Positions 8,630 to 17,794 of a DNA stretch of 64,000 nucleotides are shown piece by piece. The notes beneath the pieces are model-generated. The model saw only the letters and a list, made by a program, of their open reading frames with translations. It was not told the DNA's origin and did not search any database. The DNA is from Corynebacterium stationis (GTDB lineage Bacteria > Actinomycetota > Actinomycetes > Mycobacteriales > Mycobacteriaceae), in contig NZ_CP009251.1 of the NCBI RefSeq assembly GCF_001941345.1, positions 2,666,001 to 2,730,000 on the forward strand. The letters are read 5' to 3'. Position 1 is the first letter of the stretch. Every line of letters begins with the position of its first letter. The position numbers and the translations under genes are program-made.

Positions 8630-9127
8630 ATGAGCGCTCGTCGATTTGATTTCACAGGTCCAGATCACCCTGAAAATGATCTGTCCACGGACGCGGACTT
8701 TGCCAATATGCCGCGTCCGGAACCGCACTCGCTCGATGACTTAGCCGATGAGCCAGACCCGGCAAAAATCGCCGAGTTAAACCGCGCTTCCACACGTCAA
8801 GCCGTGTGGTTTACCATCATCACGGTCGCGCTTTCCTTCGCTATCGCGATCGGACTCCTGGTCATTTTCCGCCTGGTGGGCGGCCCAGACTGTACCGCCG
8901 GCGAAGCCGTGTGGTTTTGCTCCAATAGTCAGCGAGTCATCTGGATCATTGGCGCATCAATCGTCCCCATCGTTGGCCTTTTAGCCTCCGGGCTTATTCT
9001 GGTTCGCAAACTGCGCAGCTACTTACGCTGGCGCCCATGGATGGGCGCCTTTTGGATCATGGTTCCACACTGCATGTTCTGGCTGCTGCAAACCCTGCTG
9101 GAGCTCTCGAACGTGCTGAACTCCTAG
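8630..9127 (+). CDS. Membrane protein with three hydrophobic segments
   Basis: The start is set at ATG 8630, 13 bases after the Usp stop, giving 165 residues. An acidic hydrophilic N terminus (about residues 1-55) precedes three hydrophobic segments (about 58-82, 102-125 and 138-158). No named family is recognised. An upstream extension of the frame to 8540 lies inside the Usp gene and is not used. Its stop codon overlaps the convergent trhO stop: both use the palindrome CTAG at 9124-9127. Confidence 0.75.
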   Translation: MSARRFDFTGPDHPENDLSTDADFANMPRPEPHSLDDLADEPDPAKIAELNRASTRQAVWFTIITVALSFAIAIGLLVIFRLVGGPDCTAGEAVWFCSNSQRVIWIIGASIVPIVGLLASGLILVRKLRSYLRWRPWMGAFWIMVPHCMFWLLQTLLELSNVLNS

Positions 9128-10092
9128 TCAGTTTCAGTGCCCGCTTCGGCGCCAGTTTCGGCAGCGGCAAGCTCCGCTGCTACTTGTTGGCAGTCCTTGC
9201 GGCCGCAATTGGCGGTCGCGGTGTGCGCAGCGCAGTCATCACACAGCAGCACCTGCTGGCGGCAGGTATCTTCGTTAACGCAGTTGACGAAGGTATTGGT
9301 ACCGGCACCGCATTGCACGCAGTGGCCCAGCTGAATGAATCCGGGGTCCTTGACGCCAGCACCAAATTCGTGGTGCATGCGCTTGTCAAAGACGTACATG
9401 GAGCCTTCCCACAGGCCCTCGTTGCCGTACTTTTCGCCGTAGCGCACGATACCGCCGTCGATTTGGTAGACGTCTTTGAAGCCGCGGTTTTTCATCAGCA
9501 CGGATAGAATCTCGCAGCGAATACCGCCGGTGCAGTAGGAGACAATCGGGCGGTCTTTCATCCAGTCATATTTGCCGGATTCGATTTCTTTGATGAAATC
9601 GTGCGTGGTTTTCACATCGGGCACCACGGCATTTTTGAACTTGCCGATTTCGGCTTCCATCGCGTTACGGCCATCGAAGAAGACCACGTCATCACCATGC
9701 TTTTCAACAAGCTCGTTGACCTCTTCTGGCTTGAGGTGCACACCGCCGCCAATGACACCGTCTTCATCGACTTTCAGCTCACCCGGCGCGCCAAAGGCAA
9801 CGATTTCGTCGCGGACTTTGACCGACAGACGCGGGAAGTCTTCGGCATCGCCGTCGGACCATTTGAAGGCCATCTTCTTAAAGCCTGGGTATTCCCTGGT
9901 TTTGCGTACGTATTTTTTGCACGCTTCCATGTCTCCGCCCACGGTGCCGTTAATACCGTGTTCGGAGATCAAAATACGCCCCTTCAGACCCAAGGATTCG
10001 CAGAGGTCGCGTTGCCACAACATGATGGCCTCTGGGTCTTTGAGAGGGGTAAAGCTGTAGTAGAGAAGAATTTTGCCGATGCTCACGGGCAT
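9124..10092 (-). CDS. trhO: tRNA uridine(34) hydroxylase (rhodanese family)
   Basis: This 322-residue YceA/TrhO protein makes 5-hydroxyuridine at the tRNA wobble position. An N-terminal acylphosphatase-like domain contains '[12 protein letters not shown]' (about residues 42-53). The rhodanese domain contains '[15 protein letters not shown]' and the active loop '[10 protein letters not shown]' with Cys about 187. A C-terminal cysteine-rich part follows (CVQCGAGT, CxxxVLLCDDC, about 250-290). The start at 10092 has no clear ribosome site. A TAGACT-like -10 lies only a few bases upstream, so the mRNA may be leaderless. Confidence 0.93.
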   Translation of the reverse strand: MPVSIGKILLYYSFTPLKDPEAIMLWQRDLCESLGLKGRILISEHGINGTVGGDMEACKKYVRKTREYPGFKKMAFKWSDGDAEDFPRLSVKVRDEIVAFGAPGELKVDEDGVIGGGVHLKPEEVNELVEKHGDDVVFFDGRNAMEAEIGKFKNAVVPDVKTTHDFIKEIESGKYDWMKDRPIVSYCTGGIRCEILSVLMKNRGFKDVYQIDGGIVRYGEKYGNEGLWEGSMYVFDKRMHHEFGAGVKDPGFIQLGHCVQCGAGTNTFVNCVNEDTCRQQVLLCDDCAAHTATANCGRKDCQQVAAELAAAETGAEAGTETD

Positions 10093-10107
10093 TAGTCTAA
10101 ACCCGTA

Positions 10108-10124
10108 ATTCCACTTTGTGGAAT
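10108..10124. promoter_or_regulatory. Perfect inverted repeat at the trhO promoter
   Basis: ATTCCAC-TTT-GTGGAAT (7-3-7) lies 16 bases upstream of trhO, over the expected -35 region of a leaderless promoter. It looks like an operator; no regulator gene adjoins it. Confidence 0.4.
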
Positions 10125-10211
10125 CGTGGCCTTCGTCCGCTTTCCGCCTCTTCTCGAGTTAGTGTTGTCGCACCCCGAATATTCCCCCGGTTGATTTTTC
10201 TTTCGGAAAAT

Positions 10212-11708
10212 CTACCGCTTTTGGTACAAGGCCTTCTTGCGCGCGAAGACTGGGTCAGAGGTTACCAGCACGCCGAGGTTACGGAAGATGCCTTCGTCGA
10301 CCGAACCGAGGATCGTGGTGGTGTGCACGTCGCAGCCACGCAGCTGCTTGATGACATCAAGAGCCCGGCGCGCATTTTCGTCTTTCGCTGCAGACACAGA
10401 CAACGCAATCAATACTTCATCGGTGTGCAGTCGCGGGTTCAGCGAGCCTAGGTGCTTGGTCTTGAGCGACTGAATCGGCTCAATGGACTCTGGTGAGAGC
10501 AACAAGGTCTCATCGTCAATGTCGGCCAAGTACTTGAGTGCGTTAAGCAGCATCGCTGCTGAGCAGCCCAAAAGTTCGGAGGTACGCCCACGAATGATGG
10601 TGCCATCGGCAAGCTCAATAGCGGATGCGGCATCGCCGGTTTCTTCGGCGCGCATGCGTGCGGGAGCCACTACGCGGCGGTCGGTTTCTTTAATGCCAGC
10701 TTTGGCCATGACCACAGCGGCGCGCGAGGACCAAACATCATCAAGGCCGGCGCGGGCTTCATCGACAAGCGTCTTGAAATAGCGGCGAATGATTTCCTGC
10801 TCGCTGGCTTTGCGGCAGACCTCATCATCGGTGATGCAAAAGCCCACCATATTTACGCCCATGTCCGTCGGAGACTGATAAGGCACATGCCCGGTCATTT
10901 TCTCCAACAGCGCCGAGAGCAGCGGGAAGGCTTCGACGTCGCGGTTGTAGTTGACCGCGGACTCACCATGGGCCTTGAGATGGAAGTGGTCAATGACGTT
11001 GGCGTCATTTAAGTCCACGGTCGCAGCCTCATAAGCCAGGTTCACTGGGTGTTCCAGCGGTAGGTTCCACACTGGGAAAGTTTCAAACTTCGCGTAGCCA
11101 GCCGTCTTCCCAGAGTTCAGTTCGTGGTAGACCTGCGACAGGGCCGTTGCCAGCTTGCCGGAGCCCGGTCCCGGTGCGGTGACCACCACGAGGTCGCGGG
11201 TGACCTCGGCGTATTCATTCTTGCCAAAGCCTTCTTCGGAGACAATGACATCAGTATTGGTGGGATAACCGGCAATCGTGCGGTGTTTCGCAACCTTGAG
11301 ACCCAACCGGCGCAGGCGCTCAACTACTGCGACTGCCTGTTCATTGCTTTCTTCAAACTGGGTCATCACAACATGTTCGACCAAAAATCCGCGCTCGCGG
11401 AAGATATCAATCAAACGCAACACATCATCTTCGTACAAGATGCCTAAGTCGGCGCGGACTTTTTGCCGCGCGATATCTTTGGCGTTGATGCACACCAAGA
11501 TCTCGACATCATCTTTAATGCGCTGAAGCATCGCAATTTTATTGTCCGGCGTGAAGCCGGGTAAAACGCGAGAGGCGTGCATATCGTCGAAAAGCTTGCC
11601 TCCCATTTCTAGGTAGAGCCGGCCTCCGATGTCTGCACGCCTTTTATTGATGTGTTCGGATTGCAACAAGATGTATTTCTCTCGGTCGAATCCTTGTGCA
11701 TGCGTCAT
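10212..11708 (-). CDS. DUF1846 domain-containing protein
   Basis: This 498-residue protein has the length and sequence of the DUF1846 family, including '[15 protein letters not shown]', '[16 protein letters not shown]' and '[19 protein letters not shown]' (a loop resembling a nucleotide-binding P-loop, about residue 175). Structures of the family show an NTPase-like fold, but no reaction is established. It diverges from the Nei-type glycosylase gene with 66 bases between starts. No operon partner is evident. Confidence 0.88.
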   Translation of the reverse strand: MTHAQGFDREKYILLQSEHINKRRADIGGRLYLEMGGKLFDDMHASRVLPGFTPDNKIAMLQRIKDDVEILVCINAKDIARQKVRADLGILYEDDVLRLIDIFRERGFLVEHVVMTQFEESNEQAVAVVERLRRLGLKVAKHRTIAGYPTNTDVIVSEEGFGKNEYAEVTRDLVVVTAPGPGSGKLATALSQVYHELNSGKTAGYAKFETFPVWNLPLEHPVNLAYEAATVDLNDANVIDHFHLKAHGESAVNYNRDVEAFPLLSALLEKMTGHVPYQSPTDMGVNMVGFCITDDEVCRKASEQEIIRRYFKTLVDEARAGLDDVWSSRAAVVMAKAGIKETDRRVVAPARMRAEETGDAASAIELADGTIIRGRTSELLGCSAAMLLNALKYLADIDDETLLLSPESIEPIQSLKTKHLGSLNPRLHTDEVLIALSVSAAKDENARRALDVIKQLRGCDVHTTTILGSVDEGIFRNLGVLVTSDPVFARKKALYQKR

Positions 11709-11774
11709 CTAGTGTGCCTTTCTCGTTCGCGTTCAATCACTGAATGTACCGGAAAAACTTATAAACTATTCAAT

Positions 11775-12584
11775 ATGCCTGAAGGACACGTAATTCACCG
11801 TTTAGCCCACACGTTTAATCGAGATTTTCGCGGGATGGATTTGCAGGTGTCCTCACCTCAAGGCCGTTTTGCCGCGGAAGCCGAGCAGTTAGATGGGCAC
11901 CGCTTGGAGCGCGCTGAGGCATGGGGGAAGCATCTTTTCTTGCTTTTCGATGCCCCCTCGCCATCCCACATCATCTACATCCACTTAGGGCTTATCGGGC
12001 AGTTTTTATTTGAAGACCCGGATACCCTGCGTGGGCAGATTAGGCTGCATATTTCGAATGGCGAGCAGGCGGCGAATTTACGGGGTCCGCAGTGGTGCCG
12101 GCTGATTACCGAAGAAGAATATGAAGCACAGCTTGCGAAGGTCGGTTGGGATCCGCTGATTGCCGGCACCGATCCGGCACCGCTGCAGGCGAAGGTGCAG
12201 CGTTCCAAGCGTGCGATTGGGTCCTTGTTGTTAGACCAGGGACTCTTTGCCGGGGTCGGGAGTATTTATCGGACCGAGGTGTTATTCCGCCAGCAGATTG
12301 TGCCATTTCGCCCGGGAAATGAGCTTTCCGATGCCGAGTTTTCCGCGCTGTGGCAAGACCTCGTGGCATTGATGCAAGATGGCGTGGACGTGGGCCGGAT
12401 TGATACGGTCGCGCCCGAGCACACCCCTGAGGCGATGGGACGCGATCCCCGCAAGGATGACCACGGTGGTGAAGTCTATGTCTACCGGCGCGAGGGCTTG
12501 CCGTGTTATGTCTGCGGAACCCCGGTGGTCTCACGCATTATGGAAGGTCGAAAGGTATTTTGGTGCGCGACGTGTCAACGATAG
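11775..12584 (+). CDS. DNA glycosylase/AP lyase, Fpg/Nei family (Nei2-like)
   Basis: The start is set at ATG 11775 because mature Fpg/Nei enzymes begin with catalytic Pro-Glu (here MPEGH). This gives 269 residues. Besides Pro2 and Glu3, the H2TH region 'QGLFAGVGSIYRTEVLF' and a C-terminal zinc finger (CYVC ... CATC, about residues 245-266) are visible. The enzyme removes oxidised bases and nicks the strand. A TATAAA hexamer 11 bases upstream suggests a leaderless transcript. The following nnr gene starts inside its last codons. Confidence 0.9.
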   Translation: MPEGHVIHRLAHTFNRDFRGMDLQVSSPQGRFAAEAEQLDGHRLERAEAWGKHLFLLFDAPSPSHIIYIHLGLIGQFLFEDPDTLRGQIRLHISNGEQAANLRGPQWCRLITEEEYEAQLAKVGWDPLIAGTDPAPLQAKVQRSKRAIGSLLLDQGLFAGVGSIYRTEVLFRQQIVPFRPGNELSDAEFSALWQDLVALMQDGVDVGRIDTVAPEHTPEAMGRDPRKDDHGGEVYVYRREGLPCYVCGTPVVSRIMEGRKVFWCATCQR

Positions 12585-14065
12585 CCCCTGCTTTAAGCCC
12601 GGTTTTTAGCCTGGAGGCTGCGCGCGCTGCCGAAGAAGAACTTCTATCACGCGAAGTAGAGTCCGATGCGTTGATGAAGAAAGCCGCTCAAGCCTGCGCG
12701 GAAGTCGCCGCCGCGCTGCTCCCCCTACCTGGACAGACTGAGCCTGCTCGCGTCCTCGTGGTGGCAGGGCCTGGCGGCAATGGTGGCGATGGGCTTTTTG
12801 CCGGCGCGCATTTAGCACTGCAAGGGCACACGGTGCACGCCGTTCTAACAGCTGACACCGCGCACGAAGCAGCGCACAATACTTTTCTTGCAGCTGGCGG
12901 GCAGGTCGTCTCAGCGCAAGACGCCTCGACGAACGGTATGTATGACCTAGTAATTGATGCGGTCGCGGGTCTGGGTTCATCGCGTGAAGCTACCGAGGAA
13001 GTGGCAGCCTTGATGGCGTGCGGGAAGAAAGTCTTAAGCATTGATGCTCCCACGGGCTGTGGAACCCAGCGCAGCGTGATTGCTGATGCCACGATTACCT
13101 TCGGTCACGCGCGCACCGTGCACGCCGAGCATCCTGAGTGCGGCGAGGTGTTGATTGCGGATATTGGGCTAGCGGAGATCATCGGCAAGCATGCGCCCGT
13201 GGGTTATACCAGCGCTGAGCCTAGCTGCGATAGCAACCTGTGGGAATCGCCGCTGCCTGAAGGTATTGCTCGCCTGGCTGATACCGGTCCCATTCCGCGG
13301 CTTATTCCAGGGATTTTTGATAATAAATACACCCATGGCGTCACGGGTATTGCTGCAGGAAGTGAGCAATTCCCAGGTGCTGGCATCATGTGTACCGCAG
13401 GTGCTGTGCACACCACTACTTCGATGGTGCTGACCATCGGCGATATCACGAACTTTCCTGAGGTTGTTCCCGTCAAAGACGTTGCCGCAGCCCGGCGCGT
13501 GGATGCCTGGGTGGTGGGCCCTGGCCGCGGTACCGACGGTGCTGCGCTTTCTGAGCTTGAAGAGATTCTAGATTCCAAGCTTCCGGTGGTTATCGACGCC
13601 GATGCCATCACCTTAATCGCTCAGCATCCGCACCTGCGCGAGCGTGTGCGCGGGGCAGTCTTAACCCCGCACGCCGGCGAATTCGCACGTCTAGGTGGTA
13701 AAAGTCAGCAACAGCTCAGTGATGAGCTTGGCTGCCACATCCTACTCAAAGGGCGTATCACCACGATTACTTCCCCGCATGAGCTGCCGGTAAGTATAAA
13801 TACCGGGAATTCTTTCGCGGCTACCGCAGGTTCTGGCGATGTACTCGCGGGCGTTATTGGTGCTTTGCTCGCGTGGCGCTCCGTACATCACCCCACCCAA
13901 GATTCGATGCAACCCTCGATGCAGGAAACCCTGCTTTCGGCGGTAGCTATTCACGCGCATGCTGCAGCGCTGTCAGCCAAACAGCCGGAAGGTTATGCTC
14001 CAACGACAGCAATGGGGATAGCCACAGCTCTAAGCCGGGCTATCGCCAAGTTAAACAACCGTTAA
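12563..14065 (+). CDS. nnr: Bifunctional NAD(P)H-hydrate epimerase / dehydratase
   Basis: This is a 500-residue fusion that repairs hydrated NAD(P)H. The N-terminal epimerase (about residues 1-210) has 'VVAGPGGNGGDGLFAG', the YjeF_N phosphate loop. The C-terminal ADP/ATP-dependent dehydratase (about 225-495) has 'VIDADAITLI', 'LTPHAGEFARLGG' and the 'GNSFAATAGSGDVLAGV' anion-hole and active-Asp region. The GTG at 12563 follows AAAGG by seven bases and overlaps the glycosylase gene by 22 bases, so translation is probably coupled. A GTG at 12572 is possible. Confidence 0.92.
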   Translation: MRDVSTIAPALSPVFSLEAARAAEEELLSREVESDALMKKAAQACAEVAAALLPLPGQTEPARVLVVAGPGGNGGDGLFAGAHLALQGHTVHAVLTADTAHEAAHNTFLAAGGQVVSAQDASTNGMYDLVIDAVAGLGSSREATEEVAALMACGKKVLSIDAPTGCGTQRSVIADATITFGHARTVHAEHPECGEVLIADIGLAEIIGKHAPVGYTSAEPSCDSNLWESPLPEGIARLADTGPIPRLIPGIFDNKYTHGVTGIAAGSEQFPGAGIMCTAGAVHTTTSMVLTIGDITNFPEVVPVKDVAAARRVDAWVVGPGRGTDGAALSELEEILDSKLPVVIDADAITLIAQHPHLRERVRGAVLTPHAGEFARLGGKSQQQLSDELGCHILLKGRITTITSPHELPVSINTGNSFAATAGSGDVLAGVIGALLAWRSVHHPTQDSMQPSMQETLLSAVAIHAHAAALSAKQPEGYAPTTAMGIATALSRAIAKLNNR

Positions 14066-14076
14066 GCTCTGCGGAT

Positions 14077-14775
14077 CTAGTGGGTTGCTAATGCGTCAGC
14101 ATTTGCAACGCGCCCGTCGCGGACTTCGACAGCTTGGTCGACGTAGTCCAGCAGACGGCGGTCGTGGGTGACCATCACGGTGGCGGTGTTCATTTCGCGG
14201 GTAAGTTTCGCAATCAACGCCATGATTTCCTGGGACAGGGAGGAGTCAAGGGCGGAGGTGGGCTCATCGGCAAGCAAAAGCGCTGGCTCGGCCATCAAGG
14301 CGCGCGCGATATTGACACGCTGGCGCTGACCACCGGAAAGCTGCGCCATGCGGCGACTGCCCAGGTTGGCCAAACCGACCTGCTCGAGCAACTCATCGGC
14401 ACGCTGCGGGCGCATGCGCACCCCGCGGATGTGGTCCATAATCAGCAGCTGTTCGCGCACCGTCAACGATGCCAAGAGGTTTGCTTGCTGAAAAATCACG
14501 CCGATATTCTCACGGCGCACCTTGGAACGGGTCTTATCATCCGCGCCGGTGAGATCGATGCCGGCGACTTCTACGCGGCCAGAAGTCGGAGTGACCAGGC
14601 CAGCAGCAACGGAGAGCAGGGTGGATTTACCGGAGCCGGATTCACCGATAATGGCGGTCAGCTCGCCCGGCTTGGCGGATAAATCAGCCTTGTCTAATGC
14701 GGTGACGGTGGATTCTCCATCGGGGTAGACCACTGTGGCCTGGGTTATCTCGAGGGCGTGAGTGTTCTTATTCAT
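14077..14775 (-). CDS. hrtA: Haem exporter ATPase HrtA
   Basis: This 232-residue ABC ATPase of the MacB/LolD class shows all core motifs: Walker A 'GESGSGKSTLL', Q-loop 'IFQQANLLA', signature 'LSGGQRQRVNIARAL', Walker B 'LLLADEPTSAL' and the H-loop 'VTHD'. The ATG at 14775 follows GGAGG by 11 bases and lies one base past the hrtB stop, so the two are translationally coupled. HrtBA expels toxic haem. Assignment rests on the HrtB-like partner and the divergent ChrSA-like two-component system, an arrangement known from C. glutamicum and C. diphtheriae. Confidence 0.85.
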   Translation of the reverse strand: MNKNTHALEITQATVVYPDGESTVTALDKADLSAKPGELTAIIGESGSGKSTLLSVAAGLVTPTSGRVEVAGIDLTGADDKTRSKVRRENIGVIFQQANLLASLTVREQLLIMDHIRGVRMRPQRADELLEQVGLANLGSRRMAQLSGGQRQRVNIARALMAEPALLLADEPTSALDSSLSQEIMALIAKLTREMNTATVMVTHDRRLLDYVDQAVEVRDGRVANADALATH

Positions 14776-14776
14776 G

Positions 14777-15784
14777 TTAAGCATTTCCTCCAAGAGCAAT
14801 CATTGGGTCAGTTTGAGAAACCTTGCGGGTAGCAAGCAGCGCGCCAAGTAGTCCCAGCAACCAGATGCCGACGGTGGGGACAACCACGGTGGCAGCGCTT
14901 AGTTCAAAGGGCAGGACACCCGAGGCAAGGGCTCCAAGCCCCCAGCCGATAAGACCGCCAAGGCCTGCCCCGATGGTCAAGATGACTGCGGCTTGGCTCA
15001 GTGAGTCTTTGAGCAAGTAGTTTCCGGATGCGCCCAGTGCGCGCAGGATGGATAGGTCGCGGGTGCGTTGGATGGTCCACACGGTCAAGAAGGCAATGGT
15101 CACAAGAGCCGAGATGACGTAGAGAAAACCCTGCATGGTCAGCAAGGAGCCTTGTTCCGAGGAATAAGAGGCAAGTCCTGCGAAAGCTTCTTTGAGGGAG
15201 ACGGCATCGGGGTCGTCAGCATCGGTAAGCAGCACCGTGCCGCGAACATCAGCTGGCGCGTGGGTGATATCGGCCCAGTTAGAAAGGCTGATCCACACCA
15301 CAGGTGAGTGGGAGTAGTACAAATCAGGCACAATCGCAGTGATTTCTTGGGCTTGTCCGGCCAAGGTGACTTCCTCGCCTAAAGCAAGGTCTAGTTCCTC
15401 AGCGGTGGTCTCAGCAATGGCAATGCCCTCACCGATGGTTTCATCAGTGCCGGGGATAGCGTTGCCTTCGGCCAGGCCGAAAATGCCCACGCCTGCGGCG
15501 GTGTCATTGGCCTCCATGCGAGTCTGCCCCACACCCAGTGCGGTGGCATTGTCGTGCGCGCGAATGTCATCGGCAGTAATGGCGGATTCGGTAAAGGAAG
15601 GCTCCTCCGAGCTAAAGACCACGCCGGCTGGGTCAAGGGCCTCAAGCGCTGAGGTATTTTGCTTACCCAGCCCGCCGGTTAGGCCGGAGAGCATAACTAA
15701 AAGGAGTGTGATCATCCCGACGACGCCGGTCATTAGCGCGAACCGTCCGCGGGCATACGCGATATCTCGAAGACTTAAGAACAT
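14777..15784 (-). CDS. hrtB: Haem exporter permease HrtB
   Basis: This 335-residue FtsX/MacB-type permease has one N-terminal membrane helix (about residues 17-38), an external domain of about 170 residues and three C-terminal helices (about 215-235, 255-285 and 295-320). Its opening 'SLRDIAYARGRFALMTGV' and 'GLGKQNTSALEALDP' match my memory of corynebacterial HrtB. With HrtA it would pump haem out of the membrane. It is the promoter-proximal gene and shares a 111-bp intergenic region with chrS. Confidence 0.85.
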   Translation of the reverse strand: MFLSLRDIAYARGRFALMTGVVGMITLLLVMLSGLTGGLGKQNTSALEALDPAGVVFSSEEPSFTESAITADDIRAHDNATALGVGQTRMEANDTAAGVGIFGLAEGNAIPGTDETIGEGIAIAETTAEELDLALGEEVTLAGQAQEITAIVPDLYYSHSPVVWISLSNWADITHAPADVRGTVLLTDADDPDAVSLKEAFAGLASYSSEQGSLLTMQGFLYVISALVTIAFLTVWTIQRTRDLSILRALGASGNYLLKDSLSQAAVILTIGAGLGGLIGWGLGALASGVLPFELSAATVVVPTVGIWLLGLLGALLATRKVSQTDPMIALGGNA

Positions 15785-15841
15785 GACTTCTATTGTGGTT
15801 TGCGCAGGTCACGTTGTAATCGGGTCGCTGGTTGGTTTGCT

Positions 15842-15861
15842 AATCAACCGTCTGGTTGATT
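15842..15861. promoter_or_regulatory. Palindrome between hrtB and chrS
   Basis: AATCAACC-GTCT-GGTTGATT is a perfect 8-4-8 inverted repeat in the 111-bp divergent promoter region. It lies 57 bases from hrtB and 34 from chrS. It is the natural candidate for the ChrA (or HrrA) binding site controlling haem export. Confidence 0.55.
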
Positions 15862-15895
15862 CCTCCTCCCCTGTTTGTCACGCTAGCCTTGATGA

Positions 15896-17128
15896 GTGAG
15901 TACTTCGAATTTTTCCTCGCTGGTACGCGTGCTTGATGCGTTGCGGGTGGGCTTGCACATCATGTTTGCCTTTTTATTGGGTTTCGGTGTGCTTCGCTCG
16001 CTTTTCGATGCCCCACATAGCGCCGCCGTCCCCCTCTTTTCCGTGTTGATGGCTGGGTTGTATGTGTACGGCACGGTCTTAGAGCGGCATCGCGCGCGTG
16101 CGCAGGTGGAAATTTCTAACAGCGCCAAATATGCGTGGCTGACGGGCATTTTGGTGCTGTGGTTAATGTTGCTGACGCATTCGCAGGACTTTTTATGGCT
16201 GGAATTTCCGCTGGTGCTTTTGACCTTGCATATCGCAGCGCTTGTGCCGGCGCTGTTGATTTCCCTGGGGTTGTGGCTGGTCGCAGCGTTTGTGCCCTTG
16301 TGGCTGCATCCTGAAACCTGGGGTGTGGCAGCGGCCGTGGGTCCCTTGATTGGCACGGTCTTTGCCATTGCCATTTTCTTTGCCTATCGCGCACTACATG
16401 CAGAAATTGAGCATCATCGGGCGATTGCTAAGCAACTGCGTGCAACGCAAGAAGAGTTGGCCGCCAGTGAGCATCAAGCAGGCCGGTTGGAGGAGCGCGA
16501 AAGGCTTTCGCGCGAGATTCATGACACCGTAGCGCAGGGTTTAAGTTCGATTGTGCTGTTGGCGCGCGCAGCGAAAAGTAGTGCAGATCCGAGTTCGCAG
16601 TTAGCCACGATTGAGTCGGTCGCGGCAGATAATTTGGCTGAGGCACGGCGGTTTGTGCGCGATTTGGCCTCACCAGATGTGCAGCAGTCTTTGCCGGAAG
16701 CTTTGCGTTCCACGGTGGCACGCATGCGCGACCGGGGTGCAGGTTTGGGGGAAGACACGGAGTTCCGTCTAGAGTTTGCCGGGGATACCACCACCGCTAT
16801 TCCGCAGCCGATTGCCGCTGCTGCATTGCGGTGTACCCAAGAAGGACTGTCGAATGTGGCCAAGCATGCCCATGCCTCTACTGTGGTGGTGACCTTAGGT
16901 ATCTTTGCGGATGCTTTAACCATTGACATCGTTGATGATGGCGTAGGCATGAATACTGCTGATGCCTCAAACTCGACCTCTAGCTCGAGCTTTGGCCTGA
17001 GTGGTTTGCAGCAGCGCATTGCATCTTTAGGTGGCACGATGAGTGTGGAGTCACCACCAAACGGTGGGACTGCATTAGCAGCCCGGTTGCCGCTCACTAG
17101 TGAAAGAGAGGACCGCGATGAGCATTAA
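15896..17128 (+). CDS. chrS: Haem-responsive sensor histidine kinase (ChrS-like)
   Basis: This 410-residue NarL-type kinase has about six N-terminal membrane helices (residues 15-170), a short coiled linker, the HisKA_3 phosphoacceptor block 'LSREIHDTVAQGLSS' (His about 209) and a C-terminal HATPase domain ('VDDGVGMN', 'GLSGLQQRI'). Corynebacterial ChrS and HrrS share this 'EIHDTVAQGLSS' block and sense haem through the membrane part. The start is GTG 15896; the ATG at 15892 is in another frame. It overlaps chrA and diverges from hrtBA. Confidence 0.85.
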   Translation: MSTSNFSSLVRVLDALRVGLHIMFAFLLGFGVLRSLFDAPHSAAVPLFSVLMAGLYVYGTVLERHRARAQVEISNSAKYAWLTGILVLWLMLLTHSQDFLWLEFPLVLLTLHIAALVPALLISLGLWLVAAFVPLWLHPETWGVAAAVGPLIGTVFAIAIFFAYRALHAEIEHHRAIAKQLRATQEELAASEHQAGRLEERERLSREIHDTVAQGLSSIVLLARAAKSSADPSSQLATIESVAADNLAEARRFVRDLASPDVQQSLPEALRSTVARMRDRGAGLGEDTEFRLEFAGDTTTAIPQPIAAAALRCTQEGLSNVAKHAHASTVVVTLGIFADALTIDIVDDGVGMNTADASNSTSSSSFGLSGLQQRIASLGGTMSVESPPNGGTALAARLPLTSEREDRDEH

Positions 17129-17738
17129 AGTCATGCTGATTGATGACCACCCCGTAGTACGTGCGGGTCTGCGCGCAATTTTGGATTCTTTTAGCGATAT
17201 CGAAGTAGTCGCTGAAGGCTCCAGCGGCGCGGCCGTCGATAGACTTTTTGCACCGGAATCGCTCGCTGTCGATGTCGTGGTCTGCGATATTCAAATGCCG
17301 GGCGTTGATGGCATCTCCGCGACCCGGCGCGTGCGCGATAACGACGGGCCACCGGTGCTGATTTTGACGACTTATGACACCGAGGCCGATATTATTGCCG
17401 CGGTGGAAGCTGGGGCTTTGGGCTATTTGCTGAAAGATTCCCCAGAGCAAGTGCTTCACGATGCCGTCGTCGCAACCGTTGAAGGTCGCCGCACTTTATC
17501 GCCCGAGGTCGCAGGACTTTTGGCTGAGCGTGTGGGCAGGCCGCAGCAAGCGCTCTCAGCCCGCGAGATTGAAATCTTGCAGGCTTTGGCCACCGGCGCT
17601 TCGAATAAGGCCTTGGCGCAGCAGTTATTTATCTCCGAGGCCACGGTAAAGACGCACCTGATCCACGTCTATCAAAAGCTCGGCGTGGATAATCGCACGG
17701 CTGCGGTCACGGCCGCACGCGAACGCAAGCTGATTTAA
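17118..17738 (+). CDS. chrA: Response regulator, NarL/LuxR type (ChrA-like)
   Basis: This 206-residue regulator has a receiver domain with the acidic pocket 'LIDDHP' (about residues 7-12), phosphoacceptor Asp about 57 ('VVCDIQMPG') and Lys in 'LLKDSPE'. A C-terminal LuxR HTH follows ('LSAREIEILQALATGASNK', then 'SEATVKTHL'). The ATG at 17118 has an AGAGAGG ribosome site and overlaps the end of chrS by 11 bases. By analogy with C. glutamicum and C. diphtheriae it should activate hrtBA when haem is high. Confidence 0.86.
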   Translation: MSIKVMLIDDHPVVRAGLRAILDSFSDIEVVAEGSSGAAVDRLFAPESLAVDVVVCDIQMPGVDGISATRRVRDNDGPPVLILTTYDTEADIIAAVEAGALGYLLKDSPEQVLHDAVVATVEGRRTLSPEVAGLLAERVGRPQQALSAREIEILQALATGASNKALAQQLFISEATVKTHLIHVYQKLGVDNRTAAVTAARERKLI

Positions 17739-17794
17739 CTTGGGTCCCAGCTTTGCTGGGCGCGCGGGCGCAAAAGGGATTAAAGTGGCCTTAC

